Positions 15,584 through 24,126 of a DNA stretch of 64,000 nucleotides are shown here, piece after piece. Position 1 is the first letter of the stretch; every line of letters starts with the position of its first letter. The stretch is from Brienomyrus brachyistius (lineage: Eukaryota; Chordata; Actinopteri; Osteoglossiformes; Mormyridae), in the NCBI RefSeq assembly GCF_023856365.1, contig NC_064548.1, forward strand, positions 6,167,142 through 6,231,141. Direction: 5' to 3'. The notes under the pieces are model-generated. The model saw nothing but the letters and a program-made list of their open reading frames with translations. It did no database searches and was not told the origin of the DNA. The position numbers were made by a program, and so were the translations under genes.

Positions 15584-16471
15584 CGGCTGATGATGGCATT
15601 GCCATCATTCAGGCGACGGAAGTTGAAACAGGATCATCCACATGCAACGAGGCACATGAAAGGTCCCGTTTTTTGGCACTCTGGGTGGTACAGTGACTGG
15701 ATGGACAGGGAGGAGGCGCAAGGGCTGGCCCCTGGCTTCTGGGACAGCAAGGAGTGGTGAACCCTCTGTCGAACAGGGTGCCGCAGCTCCCAGCAAGGCG
15801 TCCAGGAACCTCTCGGGCAGTCGATTGGACTCAGCTTGGTTCACGGTCGTTGGGTAACTGCTCCAGCATGTGGGTAGTGTCCACGGCAGCATGATGCATG
15901 GCATCCTGGGTCCATCGGACACCTGTCCCACTCGTTTGGCGTCTCTCATGGAGGTAATGGGCTCGGTCGACATCGTCAGACGAATACTCGCTGTATGTGG
16001 GTACAACAGTTAGTAATCAAGAGACCGGGCTGTTCCCGGAAGACAATGCCTGACGGAGGCCCAGGGGATGCCCTCTTGGACTGGGGCCTCACCCCTCCTG
16101 GCTGAGTAACGCTAGTAGCAGGGCAGCGTCATCCTAGTGGTAAGGGGATAGAAAATAAGGACCGGATTAGGAGTGAGGGGGTGAGTCAAGACTGATTTGG
16201 AGTGTGGTGCACCCTTGTGCAAAGGGGACAGGAAAAAGATATAGTGGCAACAATTCTCGGCCAGAGGACAATTGTAAAGAAATAAACGTGACAAGAAAAG
16301 TGCAAAACCGGATCTTCTTCAGTAATTTCCCGGGCACGCGTGAGCCACCCCAGGTCCTTACCAAAAACAACAACCAAAGAAAATGAGAAGTTATCAAAAC
16401 AAACAAACAGATAAACAAAAACATCAAGATCACCCAGATATCAGTAGTCAAGCCCACCACATTGGTCTACC
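15584..16471 (-). other. 3' remnant region of the retroelement
   Basis: About 890 bp between the end of pol and the polypurine tract. No complete env or integrase core is visible. Besides the short hydrophobic frame listed separately there is a 133-codon frame (16006-15605) with no recognisable domain. The region probably includes the 3' side of one or more internal deletions. Confidence 0.6.
16167..16460 (-). pseudogene. Short hydrophobic frame, possible env tail remnant
   Basis: A 97-codon frame begins with a non-ATG codon just after pol ends, in another frame. It opens with a strongly hydrophobic stretch of about 30 residues (including WVILMFLFICLFVLI) and then a basic, Pro/Gly-containing segment. 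This could be a relic of an envelope membrane anchor left by an internal deletion. It could equally be a chance hydrophobic frame from T-rich DNA. There is no fusion-peptide or CX6CC-type motif to settle it. Confidence 0.25.
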
Positions 16472-18643
16472 CTATCTGTGACCTTCTCTCCTTCCCTTCC
16501 TCTTTGTTCTTCTCTCTTGCGGGTTTTGGGGAGATTTGAACTGGAAAAGTTGTCCTTCTTTTGGTTGGAATTGGCAGCAGACCAGACATCCTTTCACATA
16601 TTCCGTCACATCCTGTCGCATGTTAGGCCAGTAGGCTACTTGACTAAGTGCCTCATAGGTTGTTTTGGCATTGCGGTGGTCTGCACAGGGTGCGTCGTGG
16701 GCGTACAGTAGCATGACCCCCCTTTGTGCCTGAGGGACCACGAGCCGTGGTGAAGTGTGGGCATCAGGGACATGAAGAGGTACGCCCTCGGCAAGATGAA
16801 GAGAGGATAAAGCCGTCATCAGGTGATGGAGGTCAGGAAGGGATTCTTGGTCAGTTGTGGAGATCGAGTTCGCAGCGCGGTCGCGGAGGTGATCGCAGAC
16901 CGTGCTGAGCACAGAATCAGTGGGCTGGAGGGAGACGATGTCAGAGTTGGAAACCTGAGGGGAAAGTTCCAACAGTGAAATCGTTGGCGGTGGGGCAGAT
17001 GCTCGGCTGTGACTGCGGGTGACGATCTGGACAGCGTGGGTGGGTGGGAGGGGACAAAACTCCCATGAATCACCATGCAGTGCTCCTGCTTTGGCAAGTG
17101 CATCCGTGTGGTCATGGTGTTTGACTGGCTTGTTCCCTGATGTCTTGAAGCCATTCTGTGTCCAGTGAGGGAGATAGCACATGAAGCTGAGACGTGTATA
17201 GCTGGAGTCTTTGCAGATCAGCAGGTTCTCTACTCCATGTTCGGAGGCCACCTCCCGGGCAATTAAGATTGTTGCCAGCTTCGCATACTGCGATGTGTGA
17301 GGACAGAGCTTGAGCTGTTGTGGTGGGACGAGGTCGTCGTTGAGCCTCAGAATGCTTGCTCTAGCTTTCAGGGTCCCCTTTTGTTTGAATGCGCGTCCAT
17401 CTACATAAATGGTGATCATGTCTTGAGAGACATTCTCATCAACGTAGTGGTGTTGCGACGGTTCCATTGGCGTCGGCGTGTCCAAAATGCTGGGTGCTGC
17501 TGGTCCCTCCCGAGAATAGTAGTGGCAGCTGGGTGACTGTACTGTGTCAGGCTGGGCAGTTATAGCATGGATTGTCAGGTGTTGGTCACCAGCAAGCTCC
17601 ATGTCACATACAGTCCCTTCTGTCACTGGATATTTTTCTACCCCCATGGTTATTACCACATCTGTGACTTCCATGCCTTGGAGCCATATGCCTTTCCTGA
17701 TCTTGGGGCTGAAGGATCCTGAGGTAGGGTCCAGCCTACACAGGAAGGAGTCATGGTGCTGGCATGGGTCTCTCGTGTCACGATTCTGATCTCCAGCTGG
17801 GTACTCTCCATGGTGTGGAGTGAGGTCTGAGGATGCAGCCAGGGTTTGACATTCCTGTGTGGCTGCGTCAGGTTTCCACAGTGGCAGTGGTTCTATAACT
17901 TGAGCCCAAATTTTCAGACATTGGAAGTCTAACATCGGCTCGAACCGGTTCAGCAAATCTTTCCCAATGAGGAGAGGAATGGGCTCAAGTTGGGAAATGT
18001 ATACTGGGTGCATTACATTCATGGGACCAATGGACCAATTGAGGGGTATCATGTGATCCATCCTGGTGCCCACTGGTGAATACGCCTGCACGTCCAAAGA
18101 GCATTTCCTTGGCTGGAGGGTTTTGTTCTTCTGGGCGGTTAGGTGCTGCACTTGGCAGAAAAGACTGGCTGACATTAGGGTGATGTCTGCTGCAGTGTCG
18201 ATGAGGGCCTCCAGGGTGAGAACATCTTCCAGGGTGATGGAGAGGTAGAATTTCTTGGCTACCCCCCTTTCCACCAGATCTCCCAGGAACTGTGGCACAA
18301 GGGCCTGGCCAGGAATTGGTGAGGCCTCACCACAGTAGGGGTGGTGCTCTTCTGAGTCACGGCACACAACTAGGACAGCGTTGTCAGGTGCTGGTGGGGG
18401 CTCATCCTCTTGATCGAGCTCTGTGTTGGTGACGGCAACATCAGGTGCTCTTACCAGGCTTGAGTCGGCAGCTTTTTCTAGTTGAGGTGGGACGTCTTCA
18501 GTTGTTCCAATATCTCTGGTAGGGAAGGCCGATAGCTGTTGAGTGTCGCTTGGGGCTGACGTCCATGGGAGTCCGTGGGCATTGTCTGGTTTGGGTTCTG
18601 GTGAGGATTGTGGGGTCCTGCGTGTTTTGTGCTTCAGTCCTAG
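16472..18643 (-). CDS. pol: Truncated pol (PR, RNase H-like, IN zinc finger), in frame with gag
   Basis: Open frame continuing directly from the gag TGA to a TAG at 16474-16472. Residue numbers below count from the GTG codon at 18367. A retropepsin domain spans about 40-155, with active site LIDTAAD (Asp57-Thr-Ala) and the PLLIGKDLL strand typical of the family. After about 150 residues without recognised domains comes an RNase H-like segment: YVDG (Asp323), KDSSY (Asp387) and HHDHTDALAK (Asp422). The expected second acidic residue is Lys363 in SQYAKLA. An integrase HHCC zinc finger follows at His557, His564, Cys594 and Cys597 (CLVCC), with AYWPNM between. No reverse transcriptase (no YxDD block) fits between PR and RNase H, and the frame ends in a basic tail without the integrase DDE core. 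Expression probably needs readthrough of the gag stop. The protease could still be functional. Confidence 0.85.
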   Translation of the reverse strand, partial: LGLKHKTRRTPQSSPEPKPDNAHGLPWTSAPSDTQQLSAFPTRDIGTTEDVPPQLEKAADSSLVRAPDVAVTNTELDQEDEPPPAPDNAVLVVCRDSEEHHPYCGEASPIPGQALVPQFLGDLVERGVAKKFYLSITLEDVLTLEALIDTAADITLMSASLFCQVQHLTAQKNKTLQPRKCSLDVQAYSPVGTRMDHMIPLNWSIGPMNVMHPVYISQLEPIPLLIGKDLLNRFEPMLDFQCLKIWAQVIEPLPLWKPDAATQECQTLAASSDLTPHHGEYPAGDQNRDTRDPCQHHDSFLCRLDPTSGSFSPKIRKGIWLQGMEVTDVVITMGVEKYPVTEGTVCDMELAGDQHLTIHAITAQPDTVQSPSCHYYSREGPAAPSILDTPTPMEPSQHHYVDENVSQDMITIYVDGRAFKQKGTLKARASILRLNDDLVPPQQLKLCPHTSQYAKLATILIAREVASEHGVENLLICKDSSYTRLSFMCYLPHWTQNGFKTSGNKPVKHHDHTDALAKAGALHGDSWEFCPLPPTHAVQIVTRSHSRASAPPPTISLLELSPQVSNSDIVSLQPTDSVLSTVCDHLRDRAANSISTTDQESLPDLHHLMTALSSLHLAEGVPLHVPDAHTSPRLVVPQAQRGVMLLYAHDAPCADHRNAKTTYEALSQVAYWPNMRQDVTEYVKGCLVCCQFQPKEGQLFQFKSPQNPQERRTKRKGRREGHR

Positions 18644-18646
18644 TCA
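18641..18646 (-). promoter_or_regulatory. Gag stop codon in readthrough context (UGA CUA G)
   Basis: On the minus strand gag ends AAA-TGA-CTA-GGA. The frame stays open for about 720 codons after the TGA and goes straight into protease. UGA followed by CUA is a well-known leaky stop context (alphavirus and cellular readthrough genes). Gammaretroviruses also make Gag-Pol by suppressing a same-frame stop, usually UAG with a downstream pseudoknot. Confidence 0.75.
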
Positions 18647-20641
18647 TTTTGGATCTTTCTTCCGAAAGTCCTCTTGACCCTTGAGGGGATGCTGAGCAAA
18701 GAAATCACGCAGCAACTGGAGTAGAACCCACTCATCTTTTTCCGTGGTTTGTCCAGGCTTCGAGTCTGGTTCATAACTTTTCCTCCTGTCTTTCCAGTTC
18801 CGCGGTTGATTCCGTCGGGAACTTAGTGGAGAGCTTGGATTAGAGAACTGGCTTCCTAGCCGATCTCCCCGCTTATTCCAAGGCTCTGTGGGTCTTGGTT
18901 TCCCTTGGTTAAGAGAGCGCTGTGCCTCCCACCGGTCTGGCCGGGTCTTCAACTGCTGTGGAGGCGGACCAGGGTAACGCTCACTGTGGCTTGCTGCTGT
19001 CCAACCTCGGTCATGGATTGGTGGTTGCGGATGAGGGTGGCCACCTTCCAATGCCAGGTTGGAGTCTGTAATGCCAAGATTTAGCACTGCCGTCGCTTTA
19101 GTTGCTTTCTCGGCTGCTGCTCTTTGTTTGTGGTATGCCTTGATTGCAAGGTCTCGTAGTTGTTGACTTGTCATGGTGTGGGGACAAGCCATGAGCCCAA
19201 GGTAGTGATTTAAGGTTGGGTGGAGATTCCGAAGGAAGAGAGCCTTGAAGGTTGCATCTTCTTCCATGTCTGCCTCATTTTTGGACCCAAAATATGCCCG
19301 ACGAAGGCGATTGTAGTAGGCTTGGGGAGTCTCTTGTCTGCTCTGTTTGACATCCAAGGCGACACTGATACCTTGTTCCGACTCAGGATCAGCAAACTCT
19401 TGAATCAGTGCTTCGTGTAGCAGCTTGGAGTCGGCCTTGATTCGACTGGGCTGTCGATCCAGGAAGCTGCGGACCTCCAGGCTGGATGTGATCCTGATGA
19501 GGTAGACTCTGTCTTCATTGGTCACATTGTCCAGTCTTTGGAGGTGGAAGTCAATGTCTTGGAGGTAGGTATGAATGTCGTGGCCCCCCATGGGGTCAGG
19601 CGTAAACATGTCGATATTTCGAGCTACTTTATCAAGCTCCTTTGTGGTAACCCGGTGTTGGTATCGCTTCAGTACACCTGTTTCATCTGGGATGCCTTCT
19701 TTGAGAGAGACCTTCCAGGCACTTGGTTCCTCAAGGTCCGGTGATGGGCACGGAGGTACCTTGTCCCGATGAGAGGTCCCTTGAACGCGGTCTGAGTGCC
19801 TTGGGGGAAACAGCACTGTTGGAGAGGAAGTCGGTGCCATCACTGAATTGTAGGAGGCTCCAAATTCTGACTTCACCTCATATGCCTGTATTAGTTCTTG
19901 TCTCATCCGGTCAATCTCTTCTGTGTCAGCTCGATGTTTCGTTCTGGTATCGGTGAGCTGTTCTTGGGAGCTGATTAGCTGGTGAGTCAGCTTGTGCAGG
20001 CTTCTCTGTGCCTCAGCCAGATGGTTTTCCAGGGCCTGGATCCGAGCATCCTTGTTCTTGAGCTCTGTGTGGGCTCTGTCCAACAGTGTTTCGGCCTGGT
20101 CCAGTCTGGCTTCGGGGTTCTCTTTGGTGGCTCTGGCTTGCTGTTCTTGCTTGTCAGCTTCAGCTCTGAGCTCTTCCAAGGCCTGTTGAAGCTTTTTGCT
20201 TGTTTGAGGAGTCTTGCCTTCTTCTGTATCCTCTTCCTCATGGGACGGAGACCTTCTTTGTTGGAGTTCTTGCTCGAAGTTCTCAATGCGATGTTGAGCT
20301 TGGGCCGCATCTCGCTGTGTCTCGGCCAGAAGTTGTTGGGTGTCTCTCTCCTGCTGTTGGAGTGCTTGCACCCTTTGCTGGAGACGGGAAGTTTCCTTTT
20401 CATTTATCTTCAGCCTGGCTAGAAGTTTGTGTGTGAGGGAGCCGAGTACTTTGGTTAGCCTTTTACTCCCGCATTTCTGAGTGGGTGGCATGGCCATTAG
20501 TTCAGCGATGTCGTCTTCAATTTGGTCAGCTGCTTTGGACCGTATGAGATCGGCATGACTGGGCAGGAAGTCGGAAGTCACAACATCAGGCCAGGTACCC
20601 AAATCTTTCCACTGGTTGAGGGGGCTTTCCATGTGGATCAT
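18644..20641 (-). CDS. gag: Gag-like polyprotein, intact, 665 aa
   Basis: Long intact frame starting MIHMESPLNQW, in the gag position. Residues about 82-255 are rich in Gln, Glu, Leu and Arg with heptad spacing and predict a long coiled coil, broken around 130-148 by an acidic Pro/Ser stretch. A Pro/Ser-rich linker follows (about 265-310). A helical capsid-like domain spans about 335-510, including DIHTYLQDIDFHLQRL and an MHR-like segment, QETPQAYYNRLRRAYFG. The C-terminal 150 residues are basic and rich in Pro, Arg and Ser. I see no CCHC zinc knuckle, the usual nucleic-acid binder of retroviral Gag, so the basic tail may do that job. There is no stop or frameshift, consistent with a recent insertion. 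Expected role: particle assembly and RNA packaging in the cytoplasm. Confidence 0.85.
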   Translation of the reverse strand: MIHMESPLNQWKDLGTWPDVVTSDFLPSHADLIRSKAADQIEDDIAELMAMPPTQKCGSKRLTKVLGSLTHKLLARLKINEKETSRLQQRVQALQQQERDTQQLLAETQRDAAQAQHRIENFEQELQQRRSPSHEEEDTEEGKTPQTSKKLQQALEELRAEADKQEQQARATKENPEARLDQAETLLDRAHTELKNKDARIQALENHLAEAQRSLHKLTHQLISSQEQLTDTRTKHRADTEEIDRMRQELIQAYEVKSEFGASYNSVMAPTSSPTVLFPPRHSDRVQGTSHRDKVPPCPSPDLEEPSAWKVSLKEGIPDETGVLKRYQHRVTTKELDKVARNIDMFTPDPMGGHDIHTYLQDIDFHLQRLDNVTNEDRVYLIRITSSLEVRSFLDRQPSRIKADSKLLHEALIQEFADPESEQGISVALDVKQSRQETPQAYYNRLRRAYFGSKNEADMEEDATFKALFLRNLHPTLNHYLGLMACPHTMTSQQLRDLAIKAYHKQRAAAEKATKATAVLNLGITDSNLALEGGHPHPQPPIHDRGWTAASHSERYPGPPPQQLKTRPDRWEAQRSLNQGKPRPTEPWNKRGDRLGSQFSNPSSPLSSRRNQPRNWKDRRKSYEPDSKPGQTTEKDEWVLLQLLRDFFAQHPLKGQEDFRKKDPK

Positions 20642-23185
20642 TGTGACTTGGTTAACTGCAGGGTGGCCGCATAAATCTGTTACACTCAGACTGGGGGTTG
20701 TCTAGGTGGGTGACCTGACACCTAAATCTGGGTGAACAAATAAAACCAACAAAATAAAATAAAGTAGAACTGGGGCCTGTCACTGGGTAACTGGAAGGGT
20801 GTAGTGAACCACGGGAATAGTTACCCACGACAAAATAAACAAACAAAAATTGCTCCCTGGGAGAAGTTGTTGCAGGTTAGAACAGTGTGAGTTACTCTAG
20901 GGCTTGAGAGATGCCCTAGTCAGGGGTAAAGAATAAAACCTTATCCTGGAAATTGTCGGTCTGTGACTACTGACAGTGTCAGAAGATGACAGGAGAAGTT
21001 GGGAATAGAAAGTGGGAAGCAAGAGCTTCAAAAGCAATGGGACTGCATTCAAACTTAGCTTGCTGTTGCAGATCAGATTACCCCTGGGTTGGGCTCTGTT
21101 GAACAACTCCGCTTTGACCGGAAGGGGGACCACTAGCAGGTTCTGCTTTACTTGTCCCTATCCGAATTGTTGCGGTGTTAAGCTAGTGATGCAGGTGGAG
21201 AGGTTTGAATGCTGTCAGGTGTCCCTCCTGAACGGGGCACGTCCCACAAGCTCAATCCCAGCCAAGCAGGCCTGAGTCCGGCTCCCACTCCCCCGATCCC
21301 CAGCAATGTCAACTTGGAAGGGGGTGTTCTGTATGCACAACTGAGACAACCCAGGTGGGGCTCAGCTTATCGGCTGCACTACCTGAGACCTGACTCGACC
21401 AAGGCTGGCAAAATAGCCTTCAGGTATCACCCACCCTAGTGAGAGTCCAAGCTAGGGCCGTTCTCAGAACTCACCCTAGACGAGGTCCTGCTCAAAAGTT
21501 GTAATGATCGCCTGAGGTACCTGTCAGCCTTGCCCTTAATGAGTCAGTGGGTGCAGCCGGGCTGGCACGCTTTTGGGCTTCCAATTGCTGAGAACTCCCC
21601 TTCGGTTCTGACAAACTGTATGATCGCAAGCAGTGACAGCAGAGCCACAGACAAGCTCAACCAACAGAGAGCGAATGGTAGGCACCTAGCACAGGAAGAG
21701 CTCAACTGATCAGACCCAAACGACTCTCCGATGTGATTGTGTATGTTAACTGTTGTTAATAATGGTTGAACTTCTATGCAAGTACCCTTGTTGGGGGAGA
21801 GGGAGTGAATAAAAGCCTAAAGTGAAATAAGACCTAAAATAAATCAAAAAGATAAAACAGAAATCAAACCCAATGAGTTGTGATTCTTATTCAATTGAAA
21901 ACATCAATTAGTTATGCAGCAATAACCTAATTAGATGTTAATGTGTTGTAATCAAGTTAATTAAAAAGTTGATTAAGGCTTTCAGGCAAGAACCTGTGTG
22001 TCCAATTATGAGTGTTGGTATTACCGCAGATGACCACCAGAGGCCCAACTCAGATGTTAACCTACTATGGCTGACCACTAGAGGTGCAATTTCAATGGAG
22101 TGGCACTGCTATGGCTTGCCACTAGAAGCGCAATTTCAAAATTGAGTGGTAATTCTATGCCTGACCACTAGAGGCGCAATTTCGAAATTGAGTGGTAGTT
22201 CTATGCCTGACCACTAGAGGCGCAATTTCGAAATGGAGTGGTAGTTCTATGACTGACCACTAGAGGCTCAATGGGGCGTTGCTCCCTTTGTGGGGGGTCC
22301 CAGGCAAGTGAGCCTAAAGGGGTAGGGTCACTGGTGACCCAAAAAAAAATTGGCGTCAGGCAGGCCTTCAGGGCTCTGACCTCTAAGTGGTTAGAGTGGC
22401 GTTCGCAGACTGCACTCGTAACCAAAGAGATGGCTAGGCGATTGCCGACGATCGATGAGTGACACACACGTTTAATGCATGCACATGCCGCTTGCGGCCT
22501 TCTGCGCCTTGCGCAGTTTAACCCCTTAAAACAATTACTGGAGCGAGACAGCGCTCGCGTTATGGCGACGGATCTAAATAGTGAGTGCACTATATCTCGT
22601 CGCAAATGATGCTGAAACCACGGCGGGTCTCAAGAACTGGAGACTCCCAATTTCCAAATTACACACGCACTTGGCTCGCAGCGCAAAGTGCTGTTAAACT
22701 TGCTTTGTCTAAAGCAGGCACACACATATGAGTAAGATCCTGATAGGTAGCTAAGCTATCGGTCTTATCTCAGGGAGTCCAAGCGCAACAGAATTCAGGT
22801 TAGAACCTCGTAACAAGAATTCCTGTTCGCTAATAGAGAGATCTCTGCCAGGATATATGGAAACGGAGAAACTCGTCCGAATCGATCCTGGAAACAACGC
22901 GCTATATCTGAGAATCTCGTCAGACATAGGGTTAAGGTTTACTGCAGTTTTAACGAAATAAACTAAAATAAAATAACCAAAAATAAAACAAAATAATATA
23001 ACTACTAATAACAGAAATAAAAATAACTATATTAAGCCCGTATGTTCCCGCTTATATGCCTTCAGATTGCCCTGAGTGCGATTAATCCTCAACTTTTCCA
23101 ACCAGTTCACTGTAGCGCTTATTCAACTGTACGTTCAGTCATAAAAAGTTTAAATTGTGTGCTCACAATAAGTTTAAACCTTGTA
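20642..23185 (-). other. Long 5' leader of the retroelement
   Basis: About 2.5 kb between the primer-binding site and gag. It is much longer than a typical retroviral leader and should hold packaging signals. It includes the 46-bp tandem repeats at 22031-22272. A 134-codon frame at 22605-22201 has many Arg and Cys residues but no domain I recognise and overlaps the repeats; I do not call it a gene. Confidence 0.7.
22031..22272 (-). repeat. 46-bp tandem repeat in the retroelement leader
   Basis: Five units and a partial sixth, starting at 22031, 22072, 22116, 22162, 22208 and 22254. The core is TGACCACTAGAGGCGCAATT followed by an AAATTGAGTGG-like arm and TTCTATGCC. The last three spacings are exactly 46 bp and the outer ones 41 and 44, so the array is most uniform on the 5'-LTR side. 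The segment AATTTCGAAATT within a unit is palindromic. Confidence 0.9.
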
Positions 23186-23201
23186 CCCACATTCTCCACC
23201 A
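23186..23201 (-). promoter_or_regulatory. Primer-binding site, tRNA-Ala-like
   Basis: On the minus strand, four bases (TAAT) after the 5' LTR, the sequence is TGGTGGAGAATGTGGG. It starts with TGG, complementary to the CCA end of a tRNA. As I recall the 3' end of a vertebrate tRNA-Ala(AGC), it pairs with all but one of these bases. The tRNA identity is from memory. Confidence 0.7.
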
Positions 23202-23624
23202 ATTATGTAGGAATTATTAGCTCAGGTAATTTTAATATCTCCACCAATATGTTTTGAAATTAATTAACTTTTAATTAATTATTATTTAATGCTGATTATT
23301 AACCAATTGTTATGCCGAATATTCGGGTCGGCTCCTCCAAACTCAATTGTGAATCCCCGATATCTGTTAATGTGAGACTTAAATGGGATTCATTAATAAC
23401 CAGTATCGCTTAATAACCTGGGTTAGTGGGCTCGTCCAGCGAGCTGCGTCACCAGGTAATGTAAACGATCGGTAGCGAAGCTCCCCTCACGGCCGATGAG
23501 AGAGAGTCTCGCGATATTTCAGGCGAGTTTAGAGGTTTCAGAGCGTAGTAGCCAGATCGCACAGAGGCAGGGACTATTGTGAGCACTCAATGACGGAGGC
23601 TGAAGTTGTGTAAAAAGACATGCA

Positions 23625-23630
23625 TTTATT
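23625..23630 (-). terminator. LTR polyadenylation signal
   Basis: AATAAA on the minus strand (TTTATT on +). Its twin at 14130-14125 in the 3' LTR is the one expected to be used for the element's RNA. Confidence 0.55.
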
Positions 23631-24119
23631 CCTACAACTAACATAAGACAGACATTACACCTAACAAACAATAAACATGAAATAACGGAATAGACACAAA
23701 CGATGTAATCATGAAAATGCAATGACCAGATTTAAAATGATTAACCTGAAAAGGGAAAAACTGTTCTGCAAAGCAAGCAGTTTGTAAGGATTATAAACCT
23801 AAAGGAATATAGCAGGTGAATAGGACAGTTTAGGTTGTTAGAAAGGAAAGGAAGTTGGTTTACTTGGATGCAGGAAAGAGGGAGGTCTTTGCAGTTGGTT
23901 GCAGTGGCTGATGAGCTGATGGGTGATGGCTCTCAGGGAGGCGCGGTGTTTGCAGCGGTTGTTGGAGTGGAGTCCCTCCGGTTCTTTCTTCTGGTGAAGC
24001 TTGGGCTGAGTTGCAGTTCTTTGGGTCTTCACCGACGGGCTTTAAGAACGCTGCTTGTTTCTCCGTTTTCTTCTCTTTTTCTCCGCCTTTCTCTCCTGGC
24101 TTTGTTCTGAGGTGCCAGG

Positions 24120-24126
24120 TTTTATA
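24120..24126 (-). promoter_or_regulatory. Putative TATA box of the 5' LTR
   Basis: TATAAAA on the minus strand, in ACACTATAAAACCTGG, about 945 bases into the LTR. Position upstream of AATAAA fits a U3-R-U5 layout. Confidence 0.55.

Noticed and set aside
19982..20422. 146-codon and neighbouring + strand frames opposite gag
   Set aside because: Low-complexity Leu-rich shadow of the Gln/Glu coiled-coil coding on the minus strand.
22201..22605. 134-codon minus-strand frame in the retroelement leader
   Set aside because: Arg/Cys-rich without domain and overlapping the tandem repeats; could be tested by conservation among copies but is not supportable as a gene.
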